A stretch of DNA of 64,000 nt from Brevibacillus panacihumi W25 (GCF_000503775.1 NZ_KI629782.1:1542045-1606044); one strand, 5' to 3'; shown: positions 16,060 through 25,583, counted from the first letter of the stretch. Notes: generated by a model from the letters alone, not told the origin. Numbers and translations are program-made.

Positions 16060-16908
16060 CTATTTTCCCTTGCCTCTCTGTAAAGACCTTGAAATTCCCT
16101 TCTCCAACCACCTTCTGAAAACGACGGAGGCCAATTGGCCGAAAATCAGCCACCATGGCTTGTACTGTTTCCTTTTGCTGTAGATGGCCTTTCCGATAAT
16201 CCTTGCGGCGTGCATAGAAGACATGGCTGGAAACGTCCGATACGCTTCCGTCGGCTCGATCATGGGCGTTCGGACCAGGGGAAAATAGATCGAGGTCGTG
16301 GCAATCCCCCTGTTGTTCATCTCCGGCTGAGCTGAGCGAAACCAGGTGTCAAAAGCAGCCTTCGATGCTTGATAGGCAGCCCATTGGGGAAAGGGGAGCA
16401 GCAAAGCATTGACGGTCGAGATGTTGATAATCTGGCCTTGCTTTTTTTCCAGCAGGGGAAGCACGGACATAAGCAGTCGGACCGGGGCAAAATAATGGAT
16501 TGCCATCGTCCGGGTAAAGTCATGCAGGCGGTCCAGAGAGTCATAGATTGAGCGTCTGATGGAGTGACCGGCGTTGCTGACGACCAGATCAAGACCATCG
16601 GGAAGCTGATGGAGAAACGCTAGCAAGCCCTCCATCTCCTGATCTTGGCGAAGGTCGGCAGCAAACAGACTGATGGTCGCTCCCCTCGCTTCGAGTTCTT
16701 TTTTCATGGCCTGGAGCTTGTCCTCTCTTCTGGCGACCAGAATGAGATGAACCCTCTGATCAGCCAACAGATACGATAGCTGCTCACCAATTCCCGAGCT
16801 CGCCCCCGTAATGAGTACTGTCTTTCCTTCCAGCGCGAGCCGCAGCTTTTGGCTATGGAAAAATGTCGGCGGAAACAGCAGATGCTCGATAACACTGTAG
16901 GTAGACAT
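16060..16908 (-). CDS. Short-chain dehydrogenase/reductase (SDR)
   Basis: 282 residues with the classical SDR signature: VLITGASSGIGEQLSYLLA (cofactor glycine motif), LVARREDKL (Arg suggests NADP), LDLVVSNAGHS, INISTVNAL with catalytic Ser region, and YQASKAAFDTW (YxxxK). Extra residues at the N-terminus (about 25 before the Rossmann fold) and a long basic C-terminus (KPWWLIFGQLASVVFRRWLEK) suggest membrane association. It is directly upstream of, and 2 nt from, the disrupted acyl-CoA synthetase-like gene. Substrate unknown. Confidence 0.88.
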   Translation of the reverse strand: MSTYSVIEHLLFPPTFFHSQKLRLALEGKTVLITGASSGIGEQLSYLLADQRVHLILVARREDKLQAMKKELEARGATISLFAADLRQDQEMEGLLAFLHQLPDGLDLVVSNAGHSIRRSIYDSLDRLHDFTRTMAIHYFAPVRLLMSVLPLLEKKQGQIINISTVNALLLPFPQWAAYQASKAAFDTWFRSAQPEMNNRGIATTSIYFPLVRTPMIEPTEAYRTFPAMSSMHAARIIGKAIYSKRKQYKPWWLIFGQLASVVFRRWLEKGISRSLQRGKGK

Positions 16909-17044
16909 GATGAACTCCTCTCTTGGTGAGAATCCGAAAGATTATACCATGGAGTCATTCGCCAAATTATCCTATAAGCCTGTCTGTTTCAACATTAACA
17001 TTCCGTCAAAAAACGACAAGATCTCGTTACTTGGCTGTTCCCCT

Positions 17045-17073
17045 AAGAAAAAGGCGTCTCACGAGGAGACACC
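17045..17073 (-). terminator. Terminator of the 17091-17273 gene
   Basis: GGTGTCTC-CTCGT-GAGACGCC followed by TTTTTCTTAG on the minus strand, 18 nt after the stop. Confidence 0.8.
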
Positions 17074-17090
17074 AAATATTCCTCCTGCCG

Positions 17091-17273
17091 TCAGCGTTGA
17101 ATCCAATCCCGTACACCGGTGTAGATCAGCCCAACGGAGAAGACAAGCATTGCGACGATCCCAACCGCATCCACTACCGGATCGAGCCCGGAGAGGAAGG
17201 AACCTTCCAGCGGCGTTTTCAGCAGGCCATAGCCGCCCAAGAGACCACCTGCGAGAGAAAGAAGTTTGTTCAT
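17091..17273 (-). CDS. Small glycine-rich membrane protein, unknown function
   Basis: 60 residues starting MNKLLSLAGGLLGGYGLLKT, with two hydrophobic segments around residues 4-18 and 34-54 and a terminal YTGVRDWIQR. Start ATG at 17273 lies 8 nt after GGAGGTGA; an in-frame GTG upstream overlaps that site and is rejected. A terminator follows. I do not recognise the family. Confidence 0.6.
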   Translation of the reverse strand: MNKLLSLAGGLLGGYGLLKTPLEGSFLSGLDPVVDAVGIVAMLVFSVGLIYTGVRDWIQR

Positions 17274-17492
17274 AATTCCTGTCACCTCCCTTGCCAGCAG
17301 GGCTATTTATGCTCCCTGCGTTGCTTCATACTATGAACTGGTCGATGACGGGGTTTGTACCGTTGTACATACAGTTGTTCATGAATTTGCAATTGGGCAA
17401 GGGCTTCCATCTTGGGGTACAATGAAAACAGTTCAGTGACCTATTCACAAGCTGGCACAAATGCCTGCTTTATTCAAAGGAGTGTCCCTTTC

Positions 17493-17867
17493 ATGAAACT
17501 GTTTCTGATGCTGGGCAGTATCAGTGGACTATTATCGGTCGCGTTGGGAGCGTTCGGTGCCCATGCGTTGAAGGAGCGATTGGACGAGTATTCGCTCGGA
17601 ATCTTCCACACGGGTGTTACCTACCAGACCACTCACGCGTTGGCCATGATCATTGTCGCGCTTTTGATCAAATGGTATCCTGATTCCAGTGGCCTCCAAT
17701 GGGCCGGCTGGAGCTTCCTCGTCGGTACCTTGATCTTCTCTGGCAGCCTGTATGCATTGGCGATGTCAGGCATCAAAGTGCTGGGTGCCATCACCCCGAT
17801 TGGCGGAGTCTTGTTCATCGTCGGTTGGGCCTTGCTCGTGATCCACGCCTGGAAAATAGCTTCCTAA
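17493..17867 (+). CDS. DUF423 family membrane protein
   Basis: 124 residues starting MKLFLMLGSISGLLSVALGA, with the DUF423 pattern FGAHALKERLDEYSLGIFHTGVTYQTTHALA in the first loop and four hydrophobic segments, ending with GGVLFIVGWALLVIHAWK. YwdK of B. subtilis is a homologue; function unknown. ATG at 17493 is preceded by AAAGGAG, and an upstream in-frame ATG at 17412 has none. Own terminator follows. Confidence 0.85.
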   Translation: MKLFLMLGSISGLLSVALGAFGAHALKERLDEYSLGIFHTGVTYQTTHALAMIIVALLIKWYPDSSGLQWAGWSFLVGTLIFSGSLYALAMSGIKVLGAITPIGGVLFIVGWALLVIHAWKIAS

Positions 17868-17880
17868 CTCCATCTAAGAG

Positions 17881-17925
17881 ACGCCCGCGATCAGTCCAAA
17901 GCTACTGCTGATGCGGGCGTTTTTC
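17881..17925 (+). terminator. Terminator of the DUF423 gene
   Basis: ACGCCCGC and GCGGGCGT arms with a second short stem inside, followed by TTTTTCATCC, just after the stop at 17867. Confidence 0.85.
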
Positions 17926-17949
17926 ATCCTACATACAAGGAGGATCCCC

Positions 17950-18797
17950 ATGAAAAAACTGCCTGAATGGGCCATCACCTATCTGCATCGAATGCGCCTG
18001 AAGCCGCAAGACCCGGATTTTCCTTTCTTGCAAGCGATTTGTCGGGCGCACATGCAGGTATTTCCCTATGAAAATGTGAGCAAGCTGCTTTTTTTGAGCA
18101 AAAATCCAGCGACAAGCTCGTGCCTACCCCGGAGGAGTACGTCGCCAACGCGGTTCGTTACGACATGGGCGGAACCTGCTTCGCCAACAATGGCAGTCTG
18201 CTTGCTCTGCTGCGTGCCTTGGGCTACCAGGGCCACCTTATGCCGTTGTCGCCAACCCATATGGCGATTCTTATCCGAGGACTGCTCCCGAATGATGAAC
18301 CCGTCTACGTCGACATGGGGGCTGCCGCTCCGATCTTTGTACCTGTCGCCCTTCACTCTGCAGCCGAGCAGGAAATCGCTTTTGGATTCGAGTCTGTCCG
18401 GATCGTACGGGACCCCGTTCAACCAGAGCGTTTTCGTTTTCTGCGCTTTCGCCGCGGTGAACTGGTCAGCGACCGCTGGAATTTTGATCCTTCTGAGGCG
18501 AAGGAAATTCAAGACTTTTCTGAATCCGTGGCGCTTACCTTTCAACCGGATGCTACCTATATGGGCTGCCTGCGCGTCCAGCTCTATCAATTGGATCGTG
18601 GGCGCAGTCTCTCCCTGTTGAACAACTCGCTGCAAATCATGAAGGAAAACGGAGCAGAAGAAAAAATCCTGCTCCGCTCTCTTGACGAAATGGAGACAAT
18701 GGTCGCAGAGGAATTCGCCTTGCCGCGTCTGCCTGTGCGGGAGGCAATCGCCATTTTGCAAAATAAAGGGATCGACGTGTTCGCCCCTGGGGATTGA
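17950..18797 (+). pseudogene. nat-like: Arylamine N-acetyltransferase homologue, frameshifted
   Basis: The first frame (ATG 17950, AAGGAGGA upstream) encodes MKKLPEWAITYLHRMRLKPQ to FPYENVSKLL, the NAT N-terminal helix bundle. The second frame resumes as DKLVPTPEEYVANAVRYDMG and contains the catalytic triad: Cys in GGTCFANN, His in SPTHMAIL, Asp in PVYVDMG. The join lies at 18089-18104, where T7 and A5 runs occur; one extra base in either run would give a single frame of about 282 residues. Family members acetylate arylamines or related substrates with acetyl-CoA. Either a real frameshift or a homopolymer sequencing error. Confidence 0.8.
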
Positions 18798-18874
18798 GTC
18801 ATCCCGGCGAATCACCTCCCCGGGACATTTGCCATATGGTGTAGAGTTACCATTTCCTTAAAGGAGAGGAACCG

Positions 18875-19495
18875 ATGGCAAAGTCCTCCTACACCCATAC
18901 CTCCTACTATTACGGAATGCCGGACATGTACATGCAGATGGGATATTTCCCTTTTCCCACCCAGGCTGCACCCGAAGCTGTCACGGGCAACGTGCTGGTT
19001 CCTTATGCCATGTCAATGTCCATGCAGTGCCGATATTATCTGGGGCAGACGGAGAAGATCGACATCAGCGGCACGCAGGGCTATGCCGCATTGGTCAATC
19101 CCGTCCGCTCCACGATGCAGCTTTATATCAATGATTGGTATGTCAGCAACTTCACGGATCATCCAGTGGAAATGCAGCTATGGTTCGGACAGGCGCGTGC
19201 CGTGACCGGGGCCAAAACCTCCTCCCAGATTACGTCCGGCTATGTGCAGCCCTCCCCCTGTCCCACCTCGCAAGGACAGATCCTCTACTCTTCCGGTGGT
19301 GCCTTCCCTCCGGCTGACGGCGTGATCGCCTCTACACGCATTCTCCCTCCGATGACCACAGTCAACGCGGAGAAAAACGGCCACTGGATTCTTGCTCCCG
19401 GCACAGCACTGATGTTCCAATTTCCTCAGGCTGAGCGGGAAGGAGGACAGGTCCTGTCTGCGATCGGCTGGTGGGAGCAGCCTTTGTTTCGGTGA
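18875..19495 (+). CDS. DUF6143-like protein
   Basis: 206 residues. After a Tyr/Met-rich start (YYYGMPDMYMQMGYFPF) the protein has YYLGQTEKIDISGTQGYAAL, NPVRSTMQLYINDWYVSNFT, PSPCPTSQGQILYSSGG, ILPPMTTV and a closing AIGWWEQP, a pattern I recall for DUF6143 proteins of Bacillales. No signal peptide; probably a beta-rich fold. Possibly spore- or surface-associated, which is a guess. ATG follows AAAGGAGAGG. Confidence 0.6.
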   Translation: MAKSSYTHTSYYYGMPDMYMQMGYFPFPTQAAPEAVTGNVLVPYAMSMSMQCRYYLGQTEKIDISGTQGYAALVNPVRSTMQLYINDWYVSNFTDHPVEMQLWFGQARAVTGAKTSSQITSGYVQPSPCPTSQGQILYSSGGAFPPADGVIASTRILPPMTTVNAEKNGHWILAPGTALMFQFPQAEREGGQVLSAIGWWEQPLFR

Positions 19496-19527
19496 ATGCG
19501 GTGGTCCGCTCGAAAACACAAAAAAAA

Positions 19528-19547
19528 CGGAGTGCCCTCGCACTCCG
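19528..19547. terminator. Hairpin after the DUF6143-like gene
   Basis: CGGAGTGC-CCTC-GCACTCCG is an 8-bp perfect stem. The T tract (T8) is on the minus strand, where no gene lies upstream, while on the plus strand it is followed only by CTGCTTTCATTT. It probably ends the plus-strand transcript inefficiently or both directions. Confidence 0.55.
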
Positions 19548-19733
19548 CTGCTTTCATTTATAAAGAATATATTCCCACGTTGAAAAGCCAATTCTCCCGT
19601 GTTACAATGGGAATTGGTCTTTAGATTCGTCACTCTATTTTCGAGTATGTCTTTCCACTATCTATCTTAGCACAGAATCATTTGGTTGTCAACAAAACAA
19701 GCGGAACCAAAATAATCATAAAGGAGCGGTTCG

Positions 19734-22088
19734 ATGAGCGTATCTGACCAAGAGTGGCGTGAGGAAGCACAGCGCGTTGAGCAGGTCGTGGACGTGATCC
19801 ACAAGCGAATCCATGATTTGACGGAGCAGGTGAGTGATGTCACGACGGACATCGTCAGTATCCGCAAGCATTTTTGGGATGATGTGACCGTCAACTTCGA
19901 GGATGCGATAGAAGCTGTCGAGACGTATGCCAGCATCAAGCAGCAAGCAGAAGTTCTCTCCGAGCGGGAACGTGCTCATCGGCATGCCGTGAAGCAATTG
20001 AAAATCTTGAGACGGCTGGAGCAAAACCCATACTTTGGCCGCATCGATTTTCTAGAAGAGGGTGAAAGGCAAGCAGAACCTGTCTACCTGGGGATTGCCT
20101 CCCTGCTGGACGAACAGGACGAAGCTTTTCTCATCTATGATTGGCGAGCTCCCATCTCCAGTCTCTATTACGACTATACGCCAGGTCCAGCCAGCTACGA
20201 TACGCCGGCAGGGCGCGTGGACGGAGAAATCACCTGCAAGCGTCAATACAAAATCCGAGACGGCCGTCTGCTCCATCTCTTCGATACAGGAGTAACCATC
20301 GGGGATGAACTGCTTCAAGAAGTTTTGGGCAAACAGGCCGACACCCAAATGAAGAGTATCGTCGCGACGATCCAGAAGGACCAGAATCGCATCATCCGCA
20401 ACGAAAAAAGCAGGCTGGTCGTAGTTTCCGGTGCGGCAGGAAGCGGCAAGACCTCCGCCGCCATGCAGCGCATCGCTTATCTGCTTTACCGGTATCGCAA
20501 AACGCTGCAAGCGGAGCAGGTGGTCTTGTTCTCCCCCAACGCCCTTTTTAACAGCTACGTCTCCACCGTCCTCCCCGAGCTGGGCGAGGAAAACATGCAG
20601 CAGACCACGTTCCAGGAATATGCAGAGCATCGGCTCGGCTCCCAATTTGACCTGGAGCATCCGTTGGAACAGATGGAGTACGTCCTGCGCGCAATGGAGG
20701 AGCCGGGATACGAGACGAGACTGGAAGCGATCCGCTGGAAGTCATCGGCAGCGTTTATGCACATCATTGACCAATACGCAGAACGCCTCAAGCAGTCCGG
20801 CCTCATTTTTCGCGACATCGCTTTCCAGGATCGCAAGCTCATTGACGCCCGGCAGATTCATGAGTTTTTCTATTCCTTGGATACCTCCCTGCCGATTCCC
20901 AATCGGATGGTTCTCGTCGCCAGATGGCTGCTCACCGAATTGAAAAAACGCGAGCGTTCCGAGCGCAGAAAGCCCTGGGTGGATGACGAGCTGGAGCTGC
21001 TGGACAAGGAAGAATTCGCCAAGGCATACCAGCAACTGCGGCGCAAAAACCAGTTCCACGAAGAATCATTTGATGACTTTGACCGGGAACGCGACCTGCT
21101 TGCCGCCAAGCTGGTCAAACGCGCTTTCAAACCGTTGCGCTTGATGGTCCGCGAGCTAGGGTTTATCGACACACCAGGGATCTATCGTCAGTTGTTCAGT
21201 CAGCCTGAACAAATCGAGATTCTTTTGCCAGATGGAAAACGGAGCGGGAACTGGCCTGCCATCTGTGAGCAGACTCTGCTTCGCCTGGAACAAAACCAGC
21301 TATCCTATGAGGATACGCCTGCTTTTCTCTATCTGCAGGAGCGGCTGGAAGGCTTTCAGACGAACAACCTTGTCCGCCATGTCTTCATCGACGAGGCGCA
21401 GGACTACTCTCCTTTTCAATTCGCTCTCATCCAGCGCCTGTTCCCCCGTGCCAAAATGACGGTGCTGGGCGACTGGAATCAAGCCATTTATGCCCACGCG
21501 TTTGACCAGGACAGCTTTGAGGCAGTCGCTTCCCTGTACGAGCCCGCAGAGACGGAGACCTTCTTGCTGACCAAAAGCTACCGTTCGACGCGGCCCATCG
21601 TGGAGTTTACGCGGCAGTTGATCCCCGGTGGTGAGCGGATTGAGCCGTTCAATCGGGACGGGCTGAAGCCAAGCATCACTCGCGTGCAGGATGAAGCCGC
21701 TCGCAAGGACTGGATCTGCTCCCGGGTCCACAGCCTGCAGGAGAACGGACATCAGACCATTGCCATCATTACCAAAACAGCAGCCGAAGCCAAGGCCGCA
21801 TACGAGCAGCTTCGCGATTCGCTTGCGCTTCGTCTGATCGGCAGCGGTACAATTACATTCGAGAGCGGGATCCTGGTCATCCCCGCCTATCTGGCCAAAG
21901 GCGTAGAATTCGATGCCGTGATTCTCCATGATGCTTCGCGTGAGAGCTACGGTCATGAGAGAGAGCGAAAGTTGTTTTATACGGCCTGCACCCGCGCAAT
22001 GCATGAATTGCATCTTCTTTATTCAGGGGAAGTAAGTCCGTTTTTGGCAGATGTTTCGCCTGATGCTTGTGAGTGGATTGGGTCATAA
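19734..22088 (+). CDS. helD: HelD-type RNA polymerase recycling ATPase (UvrD/Rep fold)
   Basis: 784 residues. The N-terminal 100 residues are a charged coiled coil (WREEAQRVEQVVDVIHKRIH through AEVLSERERAHRHAVKQLK), as in HelD, which inserts into the RNA polymerase channels. Next are PYFGRIDF and FLIYDWRAPISSLYYDY, Walker A GAAGSGKTSAAMQR (233-240), the HVFIDEAQDYSPFQ Walker B motif, and the C-terminal helicase half (LTKSYRSTRPIVEFTRQL, FYTACTRAMHELHLLYSG). HelD uses ATP to release stalled or DNA-bound polymerase. Monocistronic, ATG after AAAGGAG, strong terminator. Confidence 0.92.
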   Translation: MSVSDQEWREEAQRVEQVVDVIHKRIHDLTEQVSDVTTDIVSIRKHFWDDVTVNFEDAIEAVETYASIKQQAEVLSERERAHRHAVKQLKILRRLEQNPYFGRIDFLEEGERQAEPVYLGIASLLDEQDEAFLIYDWRAPISSLYYDYTPGPASYDTPAGRVDGEITCKRQYKIRDGRLLHLFDTGVTIGDELLQEVLGKQADTQMKSIVATIQKDQNRIIRNEKSRLVVVSGAAGSGKTSAAMQRIAYLLYRYRKTLQAEQVVLFSPNALFNSYVSTVLPELGEENMQQTTFQEYAEHRLGSQFDLEHPLEQMEYVLRAMEEPGYETRLEAIRWKSSAAFMHIIDQYAERLKQSGLIFRDIAFQDRKLIDARQIHEFFYSLDTSLPIPNRMVLVARWLLTELKKRERSERRKPWVDDELELLDKEEFAKAYQQLRRKNQFHEESFDDFDRERDLLAAKLVKRAFKPLRLMVRELGFIDTPGIYRQLFSQPEQIEILLPDGKRSGNWPAICEQTLLRLEQNQLSYEDTPAFLYLQERLEGFQTNNLVRHVFIDEAQDYSPFQFALIQRLFPRAKMTVLGDWNQAIYAHAFDQDSFEAVASLYEPAETETFLLTKSYRSTRPIVEFTRQLIPGGERIEPFNRDGLKPSITRVQDEAARKDWICSRVHSLQENGHQTIAIITKTAAEAKAAYEQLRDSLALRLIGSGTITFESGILVIPAYLAKGVEFDAVILHDASRESYGHERERKLFYTACTRAMHELHLLYSGEVSPFLADVSPDACEWIGS

Positions 22089-22090
22089 CA

Positions 22091-22137
22091 ACAGCAGCAG
22101 TCTGGTAAGAGAAAATTCCCAGACTGCTGCTGTTTTT
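22091..22137 (+). terminator. Strong terminator of helD
   Basis: A 14-15 bp stem, ACAGCAGCAGTCTGG with CCAGACTGCTGCTGT, followed by TTTTTC. Confidence 0.92.
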
Positions 22138-22214
22138 CTATACAACGAAAGCAAGAGATCCTTGCTAGATTTCCCCACACAACATGAGAAAATGGCAGTA
22201 AGGAGAGGATGAAC

Positions 22215-23342
22215 ATGAACATTGGCGAGAAGCTCAAGCTAAGAAGACAAAAAGCCGGATTCACCCAGGAACAAATCGCCGCCAGAATGAACATTACGAG
22301 GCAAACGCTTTCCAATTGGGAAGTCGGTAAAAATATTCCAGACATCAACTCTGTCATCGCACTCGCTCACATTTACGGTCTCTCCTTGGATGAATTGTTG
22401 CTAGGAAAAATCTATTTCAAAGGAGAGCTCACTATGTTTCCAAGACGTACGAGAGATGAGATGGAAGCCATCATTCGCAACCATTATCCTGCGGCATCCG
22501 AAATCAAAGAATTGACGGGAGGTTTAGCCTCTCAGACCGTCTTTTTCGAAGCGAACGGGAACCGGTACGTGTTCAAGACGGGACCTCGCAAAGAAGCGTT
22601 CGGAAAAGAACAATGGGTGTATGACCACTATCAACATGTACTCCCCATCCGCCGAGTCATCCAGATTTACGAGCCAGAACGGCAACCACCCTATGCCATA
22701 TACGATTTCATCGAGGGAGTGAAAGTGTTTGACCTGAATAGACAGGAACTGTCCGAAGTCGTTCCCTCCTTCCTACAGATCCTGTCTACCCTTCGATCTC
22801 TCGAGGTATCCAATTCGGATGGATATGGCCGTTTTGACGAAACAGGAAAGGCACCTTACCCTACATGGCTCGATTTTGTAGAAGCCATTTATAACGATAA
22901 GATCTACAACTGGTCCGCGGCGGAGAAAAAAGGCCTGGACGCTGAGATCATCGATACCGCCATAAGGAAATTGAAAAGTGGTGTAAGTAGCGTAACGATA
23001 AGCAAAAAGCAGTTGATCCATGGTGATCTAGGTTCATTTAATGTCATTGCCGACCGGGGACACATCTCCGGAATGATCGATTGGAGCCTGTCCATGTACG
23101 GGGACCACCTCTATGATATAGCCAATCTACTGTTCTGGAACGAAGATAAGCTTCAACCGCTACTTACTCACCTGAAAGCCATGTATTCGCATTCACCCGA
23201 AACCGAGAATACGCTCCATTGCTACATGCTTCGGATCGGTCTCGAAGAACTGTATAATACGGTGATCCTGCAGGAAGCAGGTTATGATGTAGAATGGGTA
23301 GCGAACCGGCTGCAGCGCATTGCAAAAGATATGGCAGGATAA
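22215..23342 (+). CDS. XRE regulator fused to aminoglycoside/hygromycin-type phosphotransferase domain
   Basis: 375 residues. Residues 1-60 form an XRE helix-turn-helix (IGEKLKLRRQKAGFTQEQIA, ITRQTLSNWEVGKNIPDI). The rest is an APH-fold kinase with GGLASQTVFFEANGNRYVFK, the catalytic loop HGDLGSFNVIADRG and GMIDWSLSMYGDHLYDIANL, most like APH(4)/Hph-type enzymes. ATG at 22215 is better spaced from AAGGAGAGG than the ATG at 22209. An internal ATG at 22434, at the domain junction, has its own AAAGGAGAG, so a free kinase may also be made. Whether it phosphorylates a drug is unknown. Confidence 0.8.
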   Translation: MNIGEKLKLRRQKAGFTQEQIAARMNITRQTLSNWEVGKNIPDINSVIALAHIYGLSLDELLLGKIYFKGELTMFPRRTRDEMEAIIRNHYPAASEIKELTGGLASQTVFFEANGNRYVFKTGPRKEAFGKEQWVYDHYQHVLPIRRVIQIYEPERQPPYAIYDFIEGVKVFDLNRQELSEVVPSFLQILSTLRSLEVSNSDGYGRFDETGKAPYPTWLDFVEAIYNDKIYNWSAAEKKGLDAEIIDTAIRKLKSGVSSVTISKKQLIHGDLGSFNVIADRGHISGMIDWSLSMYGDHLYDIANLLFWNEDKLQPLLTHLKAMYSHSPETENTLHCYMLRIGLEELYNTVILQEAGYDVEWVANRLQRIAKDMAG

Positions 23343-23346
23343 CAAA

Positions 23347-23390
23347 AAGGGAGTCTGAGTGCTTGCTTGCCTGGCACCAGACTCCCTTCT
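23347..23390. terminator. Bidirectional terminator
   Basis: AAGGGAGTCTG and CAGACTCCCTT arms between the convergent XRE-kinase and MFS genes. The minus strand reads TTTTTGTT after the stem and the plus strand TCTTGATC. Confidence 0.85.
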
Positions 23391-23398
23391 TGATCCTC

Positions 23399-24652
23399 TT
23401 ATGCATCAACTGACTCTTTCACGACCACGAATGCCTGTGCCTGCCGTTTCACATACATTTTCCTTCCCAGCCAGTAAAAGAGCAGACTGAATACCGCTAA
23501 AAACGCCATGAACGAAAACATGACCGGGCCACCGTAAGCGAACAGGATCATGCCACCCACCCACGGGCCCAGAAAGCTTCCCAGCTCGCTGATGCTCTGC
23601 GCGCCGTAATACGTGCCGCGCATTCGGGCAGGCGTGATCTGGTCGATCTGTGCGTATTCGGCAGGGATGATCAGGATCTCGCCAAGTGTAAAGACGACCA
23701 TCGACGCTACAAACCAGCTCCACCCGACAGAAGTAGCAAATCCTATCTCCCCGATCGCCATCAGCAAGGCTCCTGCCACGATCCGGGACAGTAGCGAGTA
23801 GCGTTCCACCAGACGAGTCAGCGGAATTTGCAGGAGCAGGACGGTTATTCCGTTGACACTCATCATCACCCCGAACAACGCTACCCCATCTGCAAAGTTG
23901 TCACGCAAATACTGGGACAGTGTAACAGACATTTGACCGTGAACCGTTACCAAGAGAATCCCTCCGATGACGAAGCAAAGCAGAGCCGCGTCTCGAAACA
24001 AAACCTGCCCCATTTGCCGGAGACTGGGCTTTTCCTCGGCGTCGTCCATTCCTTCATTCGCCACGCCATCTCCCACGCCATACTTGCGGCAAGCCACATG
24101 CAGCACGAAAGCAAACAGCAGATAGGAGAAAGCGGTCAGCCAGAACGCAATCCCACTGCCCGCAATCCCGAGAAAGGCTCCAAATACCGGCCCAATGGTT
24201 ACTCCTAGATTCACCGCCATATAGCGGTTGGAAAATACCCGAAATCTTTTATCCTCCGGCGTTACATCTCCCATCAAGGCCTTGGAGACCGTACCGTAAA
24301 TCGAACTTGCCAGTCCTTTCAACAGGCTGATAAGCAGTAATGCCAGCGGATCGCTTACCATGACAAAAACCATGTACGAGATCGCCATCGCCAGCATGGA
24401 GAGAATCATCAGCCTTTTTCGGCCGAACAAATCCGACAAGACGCCGCCAAAAAATCCGCCGAACGTCCCCGCCAATGGCCCGGCTCCGATGATCAATCCG
24501 ATGGCTGCCGGGCCGAGTGTCGTCGTTTCACTCAAGTAAATCGCCAAAAAGGGCATGCTCATCATCTGTGTGAGCATGACGAAGACCGTTCCCCCCATCA
24601 AGAGGTGGACGACAGGATGATACGCCTGCCAAGCTTGTTGCAGCTTTTGCAT
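23399..24652 (-). CDS. MFS transporter (multidrug-type)
   Basis: 417 residues starting MQKLQQAWQAYHPVVHLLMG at 24652; twelve hydrophobic segments, with the MFS motif GGFFGGVLSDLFGRKRLMIL between helices 2 and 3 and a related TRLVERYSLLSR in the second half. Drug efflux or small-molecule export is typical. It begins 8 nt after the stop of the ArsR-type regulator, so the two are co-transcribed and the regulator probably controls the pump. A longer in-frame reading from 24760 overlaps the regulator gene and is rejected. Confidence 0.85.
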   Translation of the reverse strand: MQKLQQAWQAYHPVVHLLMGGTVFVMLTQMMSMPFLAIYLSETTTLGPAAIGLIIGAGPLAGTFGGFFGGVLSDLFGRKRLMILSMLAMAISYMVFVMVSDPLALLLISLLKGLASSIYGTVSKALMGDVTPEDKRFRVFSNRYMAVNLGVTIGPVFGAFLGIAGSGIAFWLTAFSYLLFAFVLHVACRKYGVGDGVANEGMDDAEEKPSLRQMGQVLFRDAALLCFVIGGILLVTVHGQMSVTLSQYLRDNFADGVALFGVMMSVNGITVLLLQIPLTRLVERYSLLSRIVAGALLMAIGEIGFATSVGWSWFVASMVVFTLGEILIIPAEYAQIDQITPARMRGTYYGAQSISELGSFLGPWVGGMILFAYGGPVMFSFMAFLAVFSLLFYWLGRKMYVKRQAQAFVVVKESVDA

Positions 24653-24659
24653 ACGGAAC

Positions 24660-25583
24660 TTAGTCCCCTTCCCTCTCCAAAAAGTTGCGCAAGAGCAAGG
24701 GCAGACGATCGACAAACGATTCACGCAGGCTGTAGTACGAAACCGTCGAATAGCCGACATAATGTGCCCGGATCAATCCAGCGCGCCGCAGTGCCGTGAC
24801 GTGGTGATGCACGGTGCTTTTTGCCAAGGATACCTGCTGCTGCAGCTCCCCGAGCGTGCAGGGCCTGATGGCGAGACAACGCAGAATCTGCAGGCGCTTT
24901 TCATCCGCCAGGCATTGCGTCATCGGCAGGAGTTCGCGCAGCGGCTCAGACTGCTCCACAGCAGCATCCGGCACAGGATACAAGCAGGTAGCAATTCCGC
25001 GATGAAAGTCCAGAACTGACGAAAATGCGCAATGATACTGCGGCACGAGTACAACCTGTTGCAAATCGTCCATCGGTTCGATCCAGATCCCGCGAGTCGC
25101 ATGGTCGATCAGTGCGGGCGGTTCCAGCGTGGACACAAGGCCTTTCAGCTCTTCTGCGCTTTTTTGCAGATTGGCCAAAATGAGCGGCTCCAGCTTGGAA
25201 AAATAATGCTCATTCCAGCGCCGCAGCAAAGACAGGCTGCGATCGCGAATTTCTCCCAGATTGAGCGGGATGCTGTCCACCCACGGCGCCAGACGCTCGT
25301 AAATCTCCCCGGGCGGAATATTCTTTAGCCAGTCCAGAAACGCATCGACACTTTCTTTCTCGGGAGACTGCGCGACCAACAAGACGATCCGATGCAGCAC
25401 TTCCCAGCGTTCATCTTCCAGTTCCTCGGCAAAATCCGCAGGCAGCATCATCTGCGTTTTCGCCTTCCAATCACTCCCCATGTGCAGATGCTTTCTTTCC
25501 GCTTCATTCAAATACGCATAAAGACTCATCACACATTCATAGGCAGGAAACCATTCGATACAAATTGAATAATTGTTATTCAT
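24660..25583 (-). CDS. ArsR-type winged-helix regulator with long N-terminal domain
   Basis: About 307 residues. The C-terminal 90 are an ArsR/SmtB winged helix (LADEKRLQILRCLAIRPCTL, QVSLAKSTVHHHVTALRRAG, VGYSTVSYYSLRE). The N-terminal 200 residues resemble the ligand-binding part of DUF5937-type ArsR regulators. No ArsR metal-binding CxC motif is seen in the wing helix, so a small-molecule ligand is more likely. ATG at 25583 follows GGTGAT. First gene of the regulator-MFS unit. Confidence 0.82.
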   Translation of the reverse strand: MNNNYSICIEWFPAYECVMSLYAYLNEAERKHLHMGSDWKAKTQMMLPADFAEELEDERWEVLHRIVLLVAQSPEKESVDAFLDWLKNIPPGEIYERLAPWVDSIPLNLGEIRDRSLSLLRRWNEHYFSKLEPLILANLQKSAEELKGLVSTLEPPALIDHATRGIWIEPMDDLQQVVLVPQYHCAFSSVLDFHRGIATCLYPVPDAAVEQSEPLRELLPMTQCLADEKRLQILRCLAIRPCTLGELQQQVSLAKSTVHHHVTALRRAGLIRAHYVGYSTVSYYSLRESFVDRLPLLLRNFLEREGD

